Below, piece by piece: positions 1 to 9,486 of a stretch of DNA of 64,000 nucleotides (its first letter is position 1; every line of letters begins with the position of its first letter). The notes under the pieces are model-generated. The model searched no databases, was not told where the DNA came from, and was given only the letters and a program-made list of their open reading frames with translations. Source of the stretch: Brachybacterium sp. Z12. Lineage in GTDB: Bacteria > Actinomycetota > Actinomycetes > Actinomycetales > Dermabacteraceae. Position numbers and translations under genes: made by a program. The stretch lies in assembly GCF_014400405.1 (NCBI RefSeq), contig NZ_CP060496.1:434001-498000 (forward strand). Reading direction: 5' to 3'.

Positions 1-10
1 TCCGAGCACC

Positions 11-1562
11 TCAGCGCGGGGTGACCGCGGCGGTGTCCAGCGCCTGCAACAGCGCACCTCGCCGCGGGTCCATCAGCAGATCGATCCGCAGCGACGGCGC
101 ACCCCTCCCGTGGCCGGGGAGCGTCCAGCGCAGCTGCCCACGGCTGAGCACCTGCGCGTCCTCGGCCCGCAGCCGCTCGAGCGCCCCGCGGTCGATGCCG
201 GAGCTCGCGAGCGCGGCGTCCAGCCGACGCCGACGTTCCGCACGCGGCACGTCGAGATCCATGTTGTCCGCGAACCAGGCATCGGCGATCGCGTCATCGT
301 CCGAGCGCAGCCAGTCCAGCGCCGCACCTGCCGCCTCGAGGCTGCGGGGCGCGGCCACCGTCGAGCGCCGTGCGAGCAGCCCGGGGACCTCCCGCTGGAG
401 GAGGCGCAGCGCCTGCATGGACAGGGTGGTGGCCGGGGCGTACTTCGAGTTCGCGAGCGCCACCACCCCCACCCCGGAGTCGCGGTGCCAGACCATGAAG
501 GAGCCGTACCCGGGGTAACCGCCCGAGTGGGAGATGACCTGCCCGAGATCGGGGAAGTGCTCGATGACCAGTCCGAATCCGTAGCCGCGCACCCGGTCGA
601 AGCCGGGGAGGTGCGGGCGGGGTCATCGAGGTCCGCCGGCAGCGGGGCGAGCGCCTGATGGCGGTGCAGCTGCTGCATCTCCCGGCGGGACGCGGCGGCG
701 AGCGGGCCGGTCTCGTGCCGCGCGGAGTCGGGCGCGTCGGCCGCGGCGAGGAAGCGCACCCAGACGGCCACATCGTCGACGGTCGAGAAGAGTCCGGCCA
801 TCGCGCCGTACACGCCGGGGAGTCCAGCGGCACCGGCTCGAAGCGGGTGGCGTCGCTGCGATCGGCCAGGCGGTGCCCGGTCGCGAGCTGCGCGGTGTCG
901 ATCTCCTCGGCTGACCAGCCGGTGGCGCCGAGGGCGAGCGGCTCGAGGAAGCGGCGACGGATCTCGCCGGTATAGTCCCCGCCGGTGACCTCGTCGATCA
1001 CGCGTCCCAGCAGGGCGTACCCGGTGTTGGAGTACTCGAAGCCGGTGCCGGGGCGGTGGACGTGCCCGAGCCCGTCACGCAGCACCGCCGCGAACTCCTC
1101 CCTCGTCATGGCCTCCTGCCTGTCGCCCCACGGGTTGTCGGTCACCAGCCCCGCGCTCATGGTCAGCAGCTCACGGAGGGTGGGCTCGCGCTCGTCCTCG
1201 GCGAGCTCGAAGGCGCCGGCGGCCTCGGGCAGATAGGTGGAGACCGGGTCCTCGAGCCGCAGCCGGCCCTCGTCTCGCAGGGCGAGGAGCGTCGCGGCGG
1301 TGAAGGACTTCGTCATCGAGGCGATACGGGAGACGCTCGCCCGGTCCATCGGGGAGGAGCCCGCGGCGGGCACGCCGCCGTCGAGCTCGCGGTGCCCAGC
1401 GGCGCCGTGGGCGAGGACTGCCTCCTCATGGTCGTGACCGCCGATGATCGCCCAGGTCACGCCAGAGGTCCGGTGCTCGGCGACAGCACTGTCGAACAGT
1501 GCGGCGACGGCGGAGCGCACGGCATCGGGCAGGACAGGGGCGGCAGGGCTGGTCTCAGGCAT
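11..1562 (-). CDS. Serine hydrolase, beta-lactamase/penicillin-binding-protein class C family (two frameshifts)
   Basis: Three overlapping reading frames together make one class C beta-lactamase-like serine hydrolase (PF00144 fold) of about 515 residues. The N-terminal part has the SxxK nucleophile motif SMTK near residue 82 and the YSN motif near residue 177; the C-terminal part carries HSGG, the usual third motif. Frame changes are needed near 830 (a C4 run; adding one C gives LDSPGVYGAMAG) and near 600. No signal peptide is visible, so the enzyme is probably cytoplasmic, and the substrate (esters, peptides or beta-lactams) cannot be told. The start is the ATG at 1562; a GTG three codons upstream is possible. 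It lies downstream of, and in the same direction as, the SWIM/SNF2 genes, with only a few bases between. Confidence 0.8.
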
Positions 1563-1567
1563 GGCAG

Positions 1568-2253
1568 TCACTGTAGAGGCTGGGCGTAGAAGCTGTGGAT
1601 CACCGCGGCGACGTCCTCACCGAGCACCTCGACCAGCTTCGCGGGATCGGTGCGCGAGGGGTCATAGGGCGCGGGAGCGTCAGGCTCCTCGGCCGTGACC
1701 TCGATGCCGCTCGGTTCTGGGGGCGCCGCCGGGGCCACCAGGTCCTCGAGTGTGAGACCACGCAGGGTCAGCAGCAGCACGGGCTTCTCGTCGACCGCCT
1801 CGACTAGCACGTACAGCAGCGCCGCGACGTGGCGGCAGGGCCCGGGCCAGTCCAGGCAGGAGCAGTCGTGGGAGAGCTCGGAGGCGTCCCGGGGCAGCAG
1901 CGACACCTCTGATCTCGCCAGCTCCGCCTCGATCTCCTGCGGATAGGTCCCCCGGCCATCCGGGCTGGTAGCTCCGGACGGGACCGGGCGACCTGCAGGA
2001 AGACCTGACGGTCGCCGTCACGGAAGGCGGGCAGCTCGAGCCGTGCCTGGTACAGCTCGCCGTCGACGTCCCGCACATCGCCGCGCGCGACCCCCGTCTC
2101 GACGTCCAACCACTGCACCCGACCAGCGCGGGCGTCGGCCTTCCCGCGGCCCACCCGCGCCGCACCCAGCAGGCGCTCCGCGCCGTCACGCAGCGCGACC
2201 GCGTGCCAGCCCTTCCCGACCGGGCCGCGCCGCGAGATCAGCTCGATGCTCAT
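1568..2253 (-). CDS. SWIM zinc-finger protein, partner of the SNF2 helicase (one frameshift)
   Basis: About 228 residues after joining two frames near 1950. The second half has a SWIM motif, CSC-x6-CRH (DCSCLDWPGPCRH), the CxC...CxH zinc-binding module predicted to bind DNA or proteins. In many actinobacteria such a protein is encoded next to an SNF2-family ATPase, as here. The N-terminus starts MSIELISRRGP, at an ATG preceded by GGGAGGAG with 8-nt spacing, and that start codon overlaps the stop of an 18-codon ORF in the upstream 53-bp repeat. The ATGA overlap suggests translational coupling to the helicase. The precise function is unknown; a role in chromatin-like remodelling or repair with the helicase is inferred from the pairing only. 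Confidence 0.75.
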
Positions 2254-2306
2254 GAGTTCATCTCCTCCCGCTCGTTCCTCGCAGTTCGTCGACGAACGAT
2301 GCTCAT
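2250..2306 (-). CDS. 18-residue leader-like ORF, copy 2
   Basis: Identical peptide to the ORF just upstream, produced by the 53-bp duplication. It has its own GGGAGGAG ribosome binding site, 8 nt before the ATG, and its stop overlaps the SWIM-protein start (ATGA at 2250-2253). The result is a chain of four ORFs linked by three ATGA overlaps. Confidence 0.45.
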   Translation of the reverse strand: MSIVRRRTARNEREEMNS

Positions 2307-2359
2307 GAGTTCATCTCCTCCCGCTCGTTCCTCGCAGTTCGTCGACGAACGATGCTCAT
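2303..2359 (-). CDS. 18-residue leader-like ORF, copy 1
   Basis: Encodes MSIVRRRTARNEREEMNS. The ATG overlaps the SNF2 stop (ATGA at 2356-2359), and its own TGA overlaps the ATG of the second copy. It begins with the same MSI as the SWIM protein. It is arginine-rich, which could simply reflect the palindrome. It may work only as a coupling spacer; whether the peptide matters is unknown. Confidence 0.45.
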   Translation of the reverse strand: MSIVRRRTARNEREEMNS

Positions 2360-5300
2360 GAGTCCTCTTCCTCGTCGAGGGAGAGCAGGGACAGCAACCG
2401 GTCGTCGTCGAGGGAGGTCAGCCAGTCCTCGCCCGGGCCGACGGCCAGCTCGGCGAGGGACTGCTTGTCCTGGAGCACGGTGTCGATCTTCTCCTCCACG
2501 GTGCCGGCGCTGACCAGCTTGTGCACCGAGACGTCGCGGCGCTGGCCGATGCGGAAGGCGCGGTCGGTGGCCTGGTTCTCCACCGCCGGGTTCCACCAGC
2601 GGTCCAGGTGGACGACGTGGTTCGCGGCGGTGAGGGTCAGCCCGGTGCCGCCTGCGCGCAGGCTCAGCAGCATCAGGCCGGGACGGTCACGGTCCTGCTG
2701 GAACTCGGCGACCATCTGATCTCGGTCGCGTTTGGAGACCCCGCCATGCAGGAACGGCACGCTGATCCCGTACTCCGCGAAGCGCTCCTGCCAGTACGGC
2801 ACCAGCATCTGCCCGAAGGTCGTGAACTGGGTGAACAGCAGCGCCTTCTGCCCCTCCTCGAAGGCGGCGCCCAGCAGGTCGTCGACCAGCTCGAGCTTGC
2901 CCGAGCGGTGCTCGTCGTCGCGCACCAGCGGGGAGCCGTCCCCGAGGTAGTGGGCGGGATGGTTGCACACCTGCTTCAGGCGGGTGATGGCGGAGACCAC
3001 CAGCGTGCGGCGGCTCTTTTCCTCGGCGCCGTCGATCTGCACCATCAGGTCCTGCACGATCGCCTCGTACAGCCCTGCCTGCTCGGGGGTCAGGTTCACC
3101 ACCCGGGTCAGCTCGATCTTCTCCGGCAGATCCTTGATGATCGAGCGGTCCGTCTTCAGGCGGCGCTGGATGAAGGGGAGGTGACGAGCTTGAGGCGGCT
3201 GACCGCGGCCTCATCTCCCTCCTCCTCGATCGGGGTCGCGATGCGTTCCTGGAAGCTGTGCGCGGTGCCCAGCAGCCCGGGATTCACGACCTCCATCAGG
3301 GAGTGCAGATCCGCGAGGCGGTTCTCCACCGGGGTGCCGGTGAGCGCCAGGCGGTGCAGGGCCTGCAGCGTGCGGGCGGCACGGGTGACCTGGGTGGCGG
3401 GCGTCTTGACGTGCTGGGCCTCGTCGAACACCAGGCGGTGCCAGGCCACGGCCGAGAGCACCTGCAGGTCGCGGGCCAGCAGCGAATAGGTGGTGATCAC
3501 GAGGTCGAGGTCGGCGGCGCCGGCCACGAAGGACTCGCCGCGCAGCCGGTCCCCGCCGTGGTGCACATGGACCCGCAGACCGGGCGCGAAGTTCGCAGCC
3601 TCCCGCTGCCAGGCCCCGACCACCGACATCGGGCACACCAGCAGGGTGGGCCCGAGAGGCGCGGTCGCCTCGTGCTCGGCGAGCTGCTCGCGCTCCCGGC
3701 ACAGCAGCGCGAGCACCTGCATGGTCTTGCCCAGCCCCATGTCGTCGGCGAGGATCCCGCCGAGGCCCTGCCGGTCCAGGGCCCACAGCCAGTTCAGCCC
3801 GTCCAGCTGGTACGGGCGCAGCGTGGCCTGCAGCGAGCGGGGCTGGGGGTGGGGCTCCGGGCCCTGGCCGCCGGGCATCAGGCGGGCCAGGCCCTGGCTG
3901 CCGCCCGAGGTGAGGGCCGTGATCCCGAAGTCGACGTCGGCGGCGTCGGGGAGAGGATCAGGGAGAACATCTCCATCCACGGCGCCCGACCCGACACCTC
4001 GGCAGGCTCCGGCACCGGCGGCAGCGGCGCGGACTGCTGACCACCACGGGCCGGCGGCTGGGGCCGGCTCGCCCGCTCCTCGCTCGTGCGCGCACCGAAG
4101 GAGTCGAGGAAGCGCTCGGCGGCGCGCAGCGTGGTCGCATCCAGCCGCACCCACTGCCCGCGCAGCTGCACCAGCTCGGACTGCGCCTCGCGGATCTCCT
4201 CCATCTCCTCCTCGGTCAGCTCGGTCTCGCCCACGGCGACCCGCCAGCGGAAGGAGACCATCGCCCCGAGCCCCACCCCGGAGCCCTTGCGCTCGCCGGG
4301 GTCCTCCTCGACGTCCTGGGGGCGGAGCGTCGTCTTCTGCTTCGTCCAGTCGCGGGGCAGCAGCACCGTCACCCCGGCCTCCTCGAGGGCGGGGGTGTCG
4401 CGGGAGAGGAGCTCGGAGGCCTCCGCGGTGGTCAGCAGCCAGTCCACCCCGGTCTCGTCCACAGCCGCGCCGCGCACGGTGGGCGCGAGGCGCATCACCG
4501 CAGCCGAGGCCTCCGCAGCACCTGCGGTGCTCAGATCCCCCACGGCGCGCAGATCGGCGACGGGGTGCACGGTCCCGTCGGACTCCCGCAGGCAGGTCTG
4601 CAGCGGCCAGGCGGTGCCCAGCGGCGGCTCGAACAGGCGCACCACCAGCTCGCTGTCACCGGAGCCGAGCTTCACGCCGGGGCGGCCGGAGTCCACGAAG
4701 GCATCCAGCGCCGCGGTGATCCTGCGCTGGGCGGGCAGGTCAGCGCGCAGCTCGCCCTCGTCGGCCAGGGCCCACAGCACCCCGTGGCGGTCCTCGGACG
4801 GGGCCGGGGCGCGGTGCAGGTGCTCCGCGAAGGCGCGACGGGCGTGCCCGTCCACCAGCGCGTGCAGCATCTGCGGGGAATCCTTGTCGGGGGCCCGCCA
4901 CTGCATCACCGGGCGCCCGTACCGTTCCACCGCCCGGGCGCGCAGATGGCGCTGCTCGACGAGCGTGCGGGCGCGCAGGTCCAGCACGATCGCCGCCACC
5001 AGGTCGGGCATCGCGATCAGCTCCTCCGCGAGCCGCGCCGCGGCGCCATCGCTGAGGAGGGAGGAGAGGTGGTCCGTGAAGTCTTCGCCGAAGCGGCCCT
5101 GGAGCAGCGTGCTCGCGGCGCCGACCAGTCCGGTCAGCGCAGCACCCTCGAGCGGCAGGGCGGGCACCCGGCGGTCGCCGTCACGGCCGGGGATCCGCAC
5201 CCGGTGACGCAGCTGGTCCGGTGCCTCGGCCAGCGCCTCCCCGAGCACGGGGGAGCGTCCCGACGCAGCGGGGAGAGGTCCTCGAGCGCGCGGGAGCGGC

Positions 5301-5379
5301 CCGGTCCGGTCTGCTCCCGCACCCACAGGGCGGGGCCCAGGTCGTCATCGACGACGAGGTGCAGGCGGCGGACGGGCAT
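2356..5379 (-). CDS. SNF2-family DEAD-like helicase/ATPase (at least three frameshifts)
   Basis: Roughly 1,000 residues over four fragments, with breaks near 5255 (C5 run; one extra C restores RDAPPVLGEALAEAP), 3950 and 3180. The N-terminal half is the SNF2-associated region. The ATPase core follows with Walker A DMGLGKT, the DEAQ box (FDEAQH) and the LTGTPVENRLADL motif. The C-terminal helicase domain shows LLSLRAGGTGLTLTAANHVVHLD, shortened here to its core AGGTGLTLTAANHV, plus DRAFRIGQ. The family uses ATP to translocate on duplex DNA and remodel protein-DNA complexes. It starts at MPVRRLHLVVDDD (5379) and is followed by the SWIM gene through overlapping stops and starts, so the two are probably made together. 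All key motifs are intact once the frames are joined. Confidence 0.88.
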
Positions 5380-5408
5380 GACTTCAGACTATGCCGCGGG
5401 TCCGACGC

Positions 5409-6743
5409 TCAGAGACCGTCGATGATCAGTGCGGTCGCGTCGAGCCAGGCTTCCTTGGTCTTCGGGGAGATCCGAGACCAGTCCAGGTGGGAGCCGTCGA
5501 CGAAGTGCTGCTCGTAGGGCACCTCGGTGACTGCCCGCGTGTGCGCACCGAAGTGGGCGAGCAGGCGGCTGCGCAGCGTGGGATCGAACTTGCCCTTGGA
5601 GGAGTGGGACAGGATCGTCACCGCGTGATCGACCTGCTCGGCCAGGCCCGTGGCCCGCAGCTCGTCGATCATCCAGGCGGCGGCGTTGAAGGTGTCCTCG
5701 CGCACGGTCGAGATGATCACCAGCTGGTCCGCGCTCTCCACGGCCGCGAGCCAGTTCGAGGCGCGCACGTTGTTGCCGGTGTCGATGACCTTGATGCGGT
5801 AGAAGCGGGAGAGCGCATCGTTGAGGTCGGCGAAGGCCTCCTCGTCGATCGAGGCGGCCGAGCCCGGGTCTTCGTCGTCGGAGGCGAGGATGTCGAAGCG
5901 CATCGCCCCCTGAGGGCGCACGTACGGGTCGAGGTCCGCGTTGCTCGCATGCGGTGCGCGCAGCGTCTCGATGTCGTGCAGCAGGTCCACGGCGGTGCGG
6001 TGATGATCGGTGGGGATGCCGCGCCAGCCGAGCGTGCCGCGGGTCTCGTTGTTGTCCCAGGCCAGCACGTTGCCGCCGCGGGTCACGCCGAGCGTCGCGG
6101 CGACCATCAGGGAGGCGGTGGTCTTGTGGGCACCGCCCTTGAGGTTCACCACCGCGATGTTGCGCGGTCCCTCGAGCGGCCGACGGATGCGCTCGAGACG
6201 CTCGGTCTCCCTGCGCTCGCGCCGGTTGGGACGCGGCGAGATGACACCGCCGGTGAGGCGGGTGATGAAGCCCGGCATGCCGCGGGTGGCCTTGACCTTC
6301 TCGCGCTTCGAGGTCGAGGACTGCAGATCCTGGAGGGTGGGGCGGGACGGGTCCCGCTCGGGGAGGGTGCGCGCCGGCGGCAGCGGGCGCTTGCGCGCCG
6401 AGGAGTCGCTGTCGGTCGGCGCCACCGCGGGTGACAGGGCCGACGGGGCTGAAGAAGCTGAAGAAGCTGAAGAAGCAGACACAGCCGACGCAGCAGAAGA
6501 AGCTGACGGCGCCGACGCCGCCGACGGGGCCGATGCAGCCGAGCGGGCGGAGGCCGCCGACGGGGCCGACGGTGCTGACGCAGCAGACACTGCCGAGCGT
6601 GCGGAGGTCGTGGCGGAGGCGGTGGCTGCGGACTGGGTGGAGGCGCTCGCACTGCTGGGCGGCGTGGCGGCGACCCGGCGGCGACGGGCACCGTGCGGGC
6701 GCACCGCAGAGAGCTCACCGGTGGCGGGAGAGCCGATCGCCAT
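5409..6743 (-). CDS. MinD/ParA-like ATPase with Ala/Ser-rich N-terminal region
   Basis: About 444 residues from the ATG at 6743; an upstream start at 6806 would overlap the preceding gene. Residues ~25-140 are a low-complexity Ala/Ser tract. From ~200 onward is a ParA/MinD ATPase domain: NLKGGAHKTTA is the deviant Walker A loop, DTGN corresponds to switch II, and ADQLVIIST follows. The usual Gly of KGGxGKT is His here. Disordered-linker-plus-ParA architecture recalls EspI-type proteins of mycobacterial ESX loci and polar-organising ATPases, but partners are unknown. The stop of the 115-aa gene lies 4 nt upstream, so the two form an operon. A cytoplasmic or membrane-associated positioning role is inferred. 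Confidence 0.75.
   Translation of the reverse strand: MAIGSPATGELSAVRPHGARRRRVAATPPSSASASTQSAATASATTSARSAVSAASAPSAPSAASARSAASAPSAASAPSASSAASAVSASSASSASSAPSALSPAVAPTDSDSSARKRPLPPARTLPERDPSRPTLQDLQSSTSKREKVKATRGMPGFITRLTGGVISPRPNRRERRETERLERIRRPLEGPRNIAVVNLKGGAHKTTASLMVAATLGVTRGGNVLAWDNNETRGTLGWRGIPTDHHRTAVDLLHDIETLRAPHASNADLDPYVRPQGAMRFDILASDDEDPGSAASIDEEAFADLNDALSRFYRIKVIDTGNNVRASNWLAAVESADQLVIISTVREDTFNAAAWMIDELRATGLAEQVDHAVTILSHSSKGKFDPTLRSRLLAHFGAHTRAVTEVPYEQHFVDGSHLDWSRISPKTKEAWLDATALIIDGL
6448..6474. repeat. 9-bp microrepeat, three copies, within the MinD-like gene
   Basis: Three head-to-tail copies of GCTGAAGAA (plus strand), followed by imperfect 3-bp-phased repeats to about 6600. On the coding strand they give the Ser-Ser-Ala units of the disordered N-terminal tract. 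Confidence 0.85.
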
Positions 6744-6747
6744 GTGC

Positions 6748-7095
6748 TCACCGGTCGCCGGGCCGCGCAGCGTCCTGATCGATGCTGCTGAGATCGGCGG
6801 TGTCATCGGTGGGCGGAGCGATCAGCGGATCGTCGATCGCGGGACCGTGCAGGGGGCGGTCGTCCGCCTCGCGGCCGGTGATCCGGCCCGTCGGCTCCAC
6901 GCGCAGGTGGTGGTGGACATGCGGCTCGACGATGACCACGTCGATGTCGTGCCCGGCGGCCTTCGCAGCGGTGATGAAGCTCTGCTTCACCCGGTCCCGG
7001 ATCTCCGGCAGATCAGCGCCGGAGACCTCGACGGTCTCCTCGGCGAGATGCACGGTGGCAGTCGTGTCGGAGGTGATCCGCGCCTGCGCGATCAT
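6748..7095 (-). CDS. Conserved small protein upstream of the MinD-like ATPase
   Basis: A 115-residue protein from the ATG at 7095, preceded by AAGGA at good spacing. It reads MIAQARITSDTTATVHL, then a mixed helical and beta-strand region, then HDIDVVIVEPHVHHHLRVEP with a run of three His, and an acidic C-terminus (PPTDDTADLSSIDQD). I do not recognise the family. It is cotranscribed with the MinD-like gene (4-nt gap). The beta-rich N-terminus loosely resembles residues 35-75 of the winged-helix protein at 8555-9318, which would fit a shared module, but the similarity is weak by eye. Confidence 0.6.
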   Translation of the reverse strand: MIAQARITSDTTATVHLAEETVEVSGADLPEIRDRVKQSFITAAKAAGHDIDVVIVEPHVHHHLRVEPTGRITGREADDRPLHGPAIDDPLIAPPTDDTADLSSIDQDAARPGDR

Positions 7096-7211
7096 CTGGG
7101 TTCCTTCCGCGTCCTGGGCACCGCCGCGTCCGGAGACGGGCGGCTTGGTCCGGGTCCACTCTACGGCCGGATGGCGTCGGGCTTCCGCTGATCCCCACCT
7201 ACAGTGGCGGC

Positions 7212-7957
7212 GTGCACACCACACTGCTCACAGCTCCCGCCGTCCCCGGCGCGGATGAGGACGCCGGGGAGTGCTCGGCGAGGTCGCCGTGGTGCTCGAC
7301 GGCGCCGGAGTGCCCGCGCGTTTTCGCTCCGGCTGCCGCCACACCGTCGCCTGGTACTCCCATGCTCTTGCGGCCCGGCTGCTGGCGAACGCCCAGGATC
7401 CGGGCGTCGGGCTCCGCGCCGCGCTGGCCGCCGCGATCTCGGAGGTGCGCGGCCTGCATCAGGGCGAGTGCGATCTCGGGGCGGGCGGCCCCTCGGCCAC
7501 CGTGGTCGTGGTCCGACGCGCCGCGCAGCATCTCGAGCATCTGGTGCTGTGCGACTCCTCGCTGCTGCTGATGAGCAGGAACGGCGAGGTCAGGCGGGTC
7601 AGCGATCTCCGCATCGACGAAGTCGTCCGTGCCGAGACGGCGCCTGAGGCGATCGAGGCCCGCCGCAACGCACCCGGGGGCTTCTGGGTGGCGCGGCATG
7701 AACCCGAGGCCGCCGAGCAGGCTCTGGTGGGTCGCACCCCGCTCGCGGAGCTGGAGGCGGTGCACCTGGTCTCGGATGGCGTCACCCGCGCCGTGGACCT
7801 GCTGGGGCTGCACGACGACGCCTCCCTCGCCCGGGCGCTGAGCGACGATCCGTGTGCTCTGCTGCACGATCTGCGGGCCGCCGAGAGGGCCCTGCCGATC
7901 GGTCGGCGGCCCAGGAAGCCGCATGACGATGCGACGGTCCTCACAGTTTCCCTGTGA
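7212..7957 (+). CDS. PP2C-type serine/threonine protein phosphatase-like protein (one frameshift)
   Basis: About 245 residues, starting at the GTG at 7212 (VHTTLLTAPAVPGADEDA) and continuing in another frame from ~7271 (LGEVAVVLDGAG). Features fit a PP2C/SpoIIE-like phosphatase: an early GADED acidic motif, VVLDGAG in place of the usual metal-binding DGxG, GPSATVVVV, a CDSS segment, HLVSDGVTR (VSDG motif) and a C-terminal PHDDATVLTV (metal-binding DDxT/A motif). These residues bind two Mg/Mn ions and activate water for phosphate hydrolysis. It is divergent from the MinD-like operon, with which it shares a 116-bp promoter region. A role in reversing Ser/Thr phosphorylation is inferred; no kinase is nearby. 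Confidence 0.7.
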
Positions 7958-8070
7958 GCGGCCTCCTGAAGGCTCGGAAGCGCGGGTCCTGGCGGGCTCC
8001 CGGGGCGCCGGAGAACTGCCGTCCGGCCTCGGGATTTGATGTGCGCATGACGAAGGATCGGGGTGCCCAA

Positions 8071-8090
8071 TACTCAGGTGAGCCTGAGTA
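8071..8090. promoter_or_regulatory. Perfect inverted repeat, possible operator or hairpin
   Basis: TACTCAGG-TGAG-CCTGAGTA: 8-bp arms with a 4-nt centre, 114 bp after the PP2C stop. There is no T-run after it, so it may be a weak terminator or a protein-binding site. Confidence 0.45.
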
Positions 8091-8486
8091 GAACCTGCAT
8101 GCCACCTGCGGTAACAGACTCTGCTGGCGCGTTTACAGCGACGGGTCGAAGGCCTATGCTCGACCTCAGGACGTGACCGCCACGGAAGATGCACACCTGA
8201 GGATCGGGACGGTGCGCCACTCCGGTTCGACTGGTACTGTTCCGAGTGTCGGAAGACGTTGAAAACTTTATAGATGTGCCGTTCCTCAAGACCCCCTCCT
8301 GGGGAGCGGCCAGACGGGCATAACGCCAGGTTCCCCCACCTATGGCAGCCCGTCCGCCTGTTCGCCCGCACCCACCCCTGACGGACGACAGGCCTGACGA
8401 GCGGTCCGCGAGCCCCCGACGATGTCGGTTGAGTGCTCCGGGCCGCTCGTCGCATTTCCCTCCGGGACCGACCGTCGCTCAACGCG

Positions 8487-8545
8487 GATCTCGGCCGTTC
8501 CCGAACCAGGATCGATGCAGATCCGGCTCGGGAACGACCGAGACT
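8487..8545 (-). terminator. Probable intrinsic terminator of the winged-helix gene
   Basis: Arms 8491-8504 (TCGGCCGTTCCCGA) and 8528-8541 (TCGGGAACGACCGA) pair with one mismatch, and pairing can extend further with a few mismatches. It starts about 10 nt after the stop of the minus-strand regulator. There is no U-tract, as is common in this phylum. Confidence 0.5.
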
Positions 8546-8554
8546 CTCAGGCGC

Positions 8555-9318
8555 TCAGCCGAGGATCGCGACGTCGCTGCCGGGATCGAGGCGGTAGCCC
8601 GCGCCGCGGACCGTCGAGATCAGACGGCGGTAGCGGCCCAGCTTGGTGCGCACGCGGCGCACGTGCACGTCGACCGTGCGCTCACCGGTCTCATCGGGCG
8701 ACTCGGCCCAGACCGTCTCCATGAGCTCGGTGCGGCCCACGGTGCGGCGCGCGTTCTGCGCCAGCTGGGACAGCAGCTCGAACTCCTTGTAGGTGAAATC
8801 CACGTCCTGCCCATCGATCCGCACCCGGCGACCGAAGAGGTCGATCACCAGGCTGTCGTCCGGCGCCGTCGACGGGCTGGACGGGCTGACCGCCGTGGCC
8901 TGCAGCGTGCGGCGGCGAGCGATCTCCGCATCCCGGCGAGCGGGAGCGTTCGGGGAGACCACGCCGGTGCGGCGCGGGCGCAGCGGGCTCACCGGGGCGG
9001 CGGCCCGTCCCCGGGGCGGCAGTGCGCGTGCAGCGGAACGGCCGGTGGTCGCGAAGGTGTGCGGATTGCTGACCGAGATGGTGGTGCGTCCGTCGCGCGC
9101 GGCGACTTGGCGCTGTGCGTGGGTGCGCAGCTCGTCGGCGATCAGGGCGGCCTCCACGTCGCCGGTGCCGGCGGGGAGGGTGACGGAGACGGTGATGGTC
9201 ACCGTGTCCTCGGCGGCGGCCTGCGGCCGCGGGGCCGTGCCGCCCACGCGATACAGCGGGCGAGCGGAGCCGGTGCGGGGGCGGTGAAGGTGGTGGGGCG
9301 ATCCAGGGCAATGGTCAT
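8555..9318 (-). CDS. Winged-helix (OmpR/PhoB-type) transcriptional regulator without receiver domain (one frameshift)
   Basis: About 254 residues. The start is the ATG at 9318 (MTIALDRPTTFTAPAPAP, GGAGAA upstream); a frame change near 9260, repaired by one C, gives LARLYRVGGTAPRPQ and joins the main frame. Residues ~35-75 form an unrecognised alpha/beta module, followed by a Pro/Arg-rich linker. The C-terminal ~95 residues are a Trans_reg_C winged helix: VIDLFGRRVRIDG, FELLSQLAQNARRTVGR, ERTVDVHVRRVRTKLG and the recognition-wing end VRGAGYRL. There is no phospho-acceptor receiver domain, so control must come from the unusual N-terminal module. Targets are unknown; proximity suggests the MinD/PP2C genes. 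Confidence 0.75.
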
Positions 9319-9486
9319 GATGCGAGTTCTCCGAGATGCGGCGCGGTGAGCGCGGCGGCTGGTGGACCCGGGATCCCTGGGATCAACGCCTGTGGGCGGA
9401 TCGTTCAGGGGTGTGCTCCCGGTAGCACCTGGAGCCCGCGCCTTCCGGCCGGCTCCTGTCAGCCGACCCTGGAGGTGTCTTGAGCT

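Larger units (their letters stand above)
2245..2363. repeat. 53-bp tandem repeat (two full copies plus 13 bp) between SNF2 and SWIM genes
   Basis: Copies at 2245-2297 and 2298-2350 are identical, and 2351-2363 is the start of a third. Each unit contains a perfect 14-bp palindrome, GTTCGTCGACGAAC, and on the minus strand a GGGAGGAG ribosome binding site followed by ATG. The repeat is in the junction where the SNF2 stop codon meets the start of the next gene. Confidence 0.95.
7958..8554. other. Non-coding gap of ~600 bp between PP2C gene and winged-helix regulator
   Basis: No convincing gene. It holds the inverted repeats at 8071-8090 and 8491-8541 and a locally A+T-richer stretch near 8258-8276 (GAAAACTTTATAGATG). 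Short ORFs inside lack ribosome binding sites and a recognisable protein. Confidence 0.6.

Noticed and set aside
2284..2297. GTTCGTCGACGAAC as a LexA/SOS box
   Set aside because: The actinobacterial SOS box has CGAAC before GTTCG; here the half-sites are in the opposite order.
3490..4719. Long plus-strand ORFs opposite the SNF2 gene
   Set aside because: They are Arg/Ser/Pro-rich shadows of G+C-rich coding DNA, with no family match.
8071..8090. Inverted repeat as a second DtxR/IdeR iron box
   Set aside because: Only 11 of 19 positions fit, and the symmetry centre is not that of the iron box.
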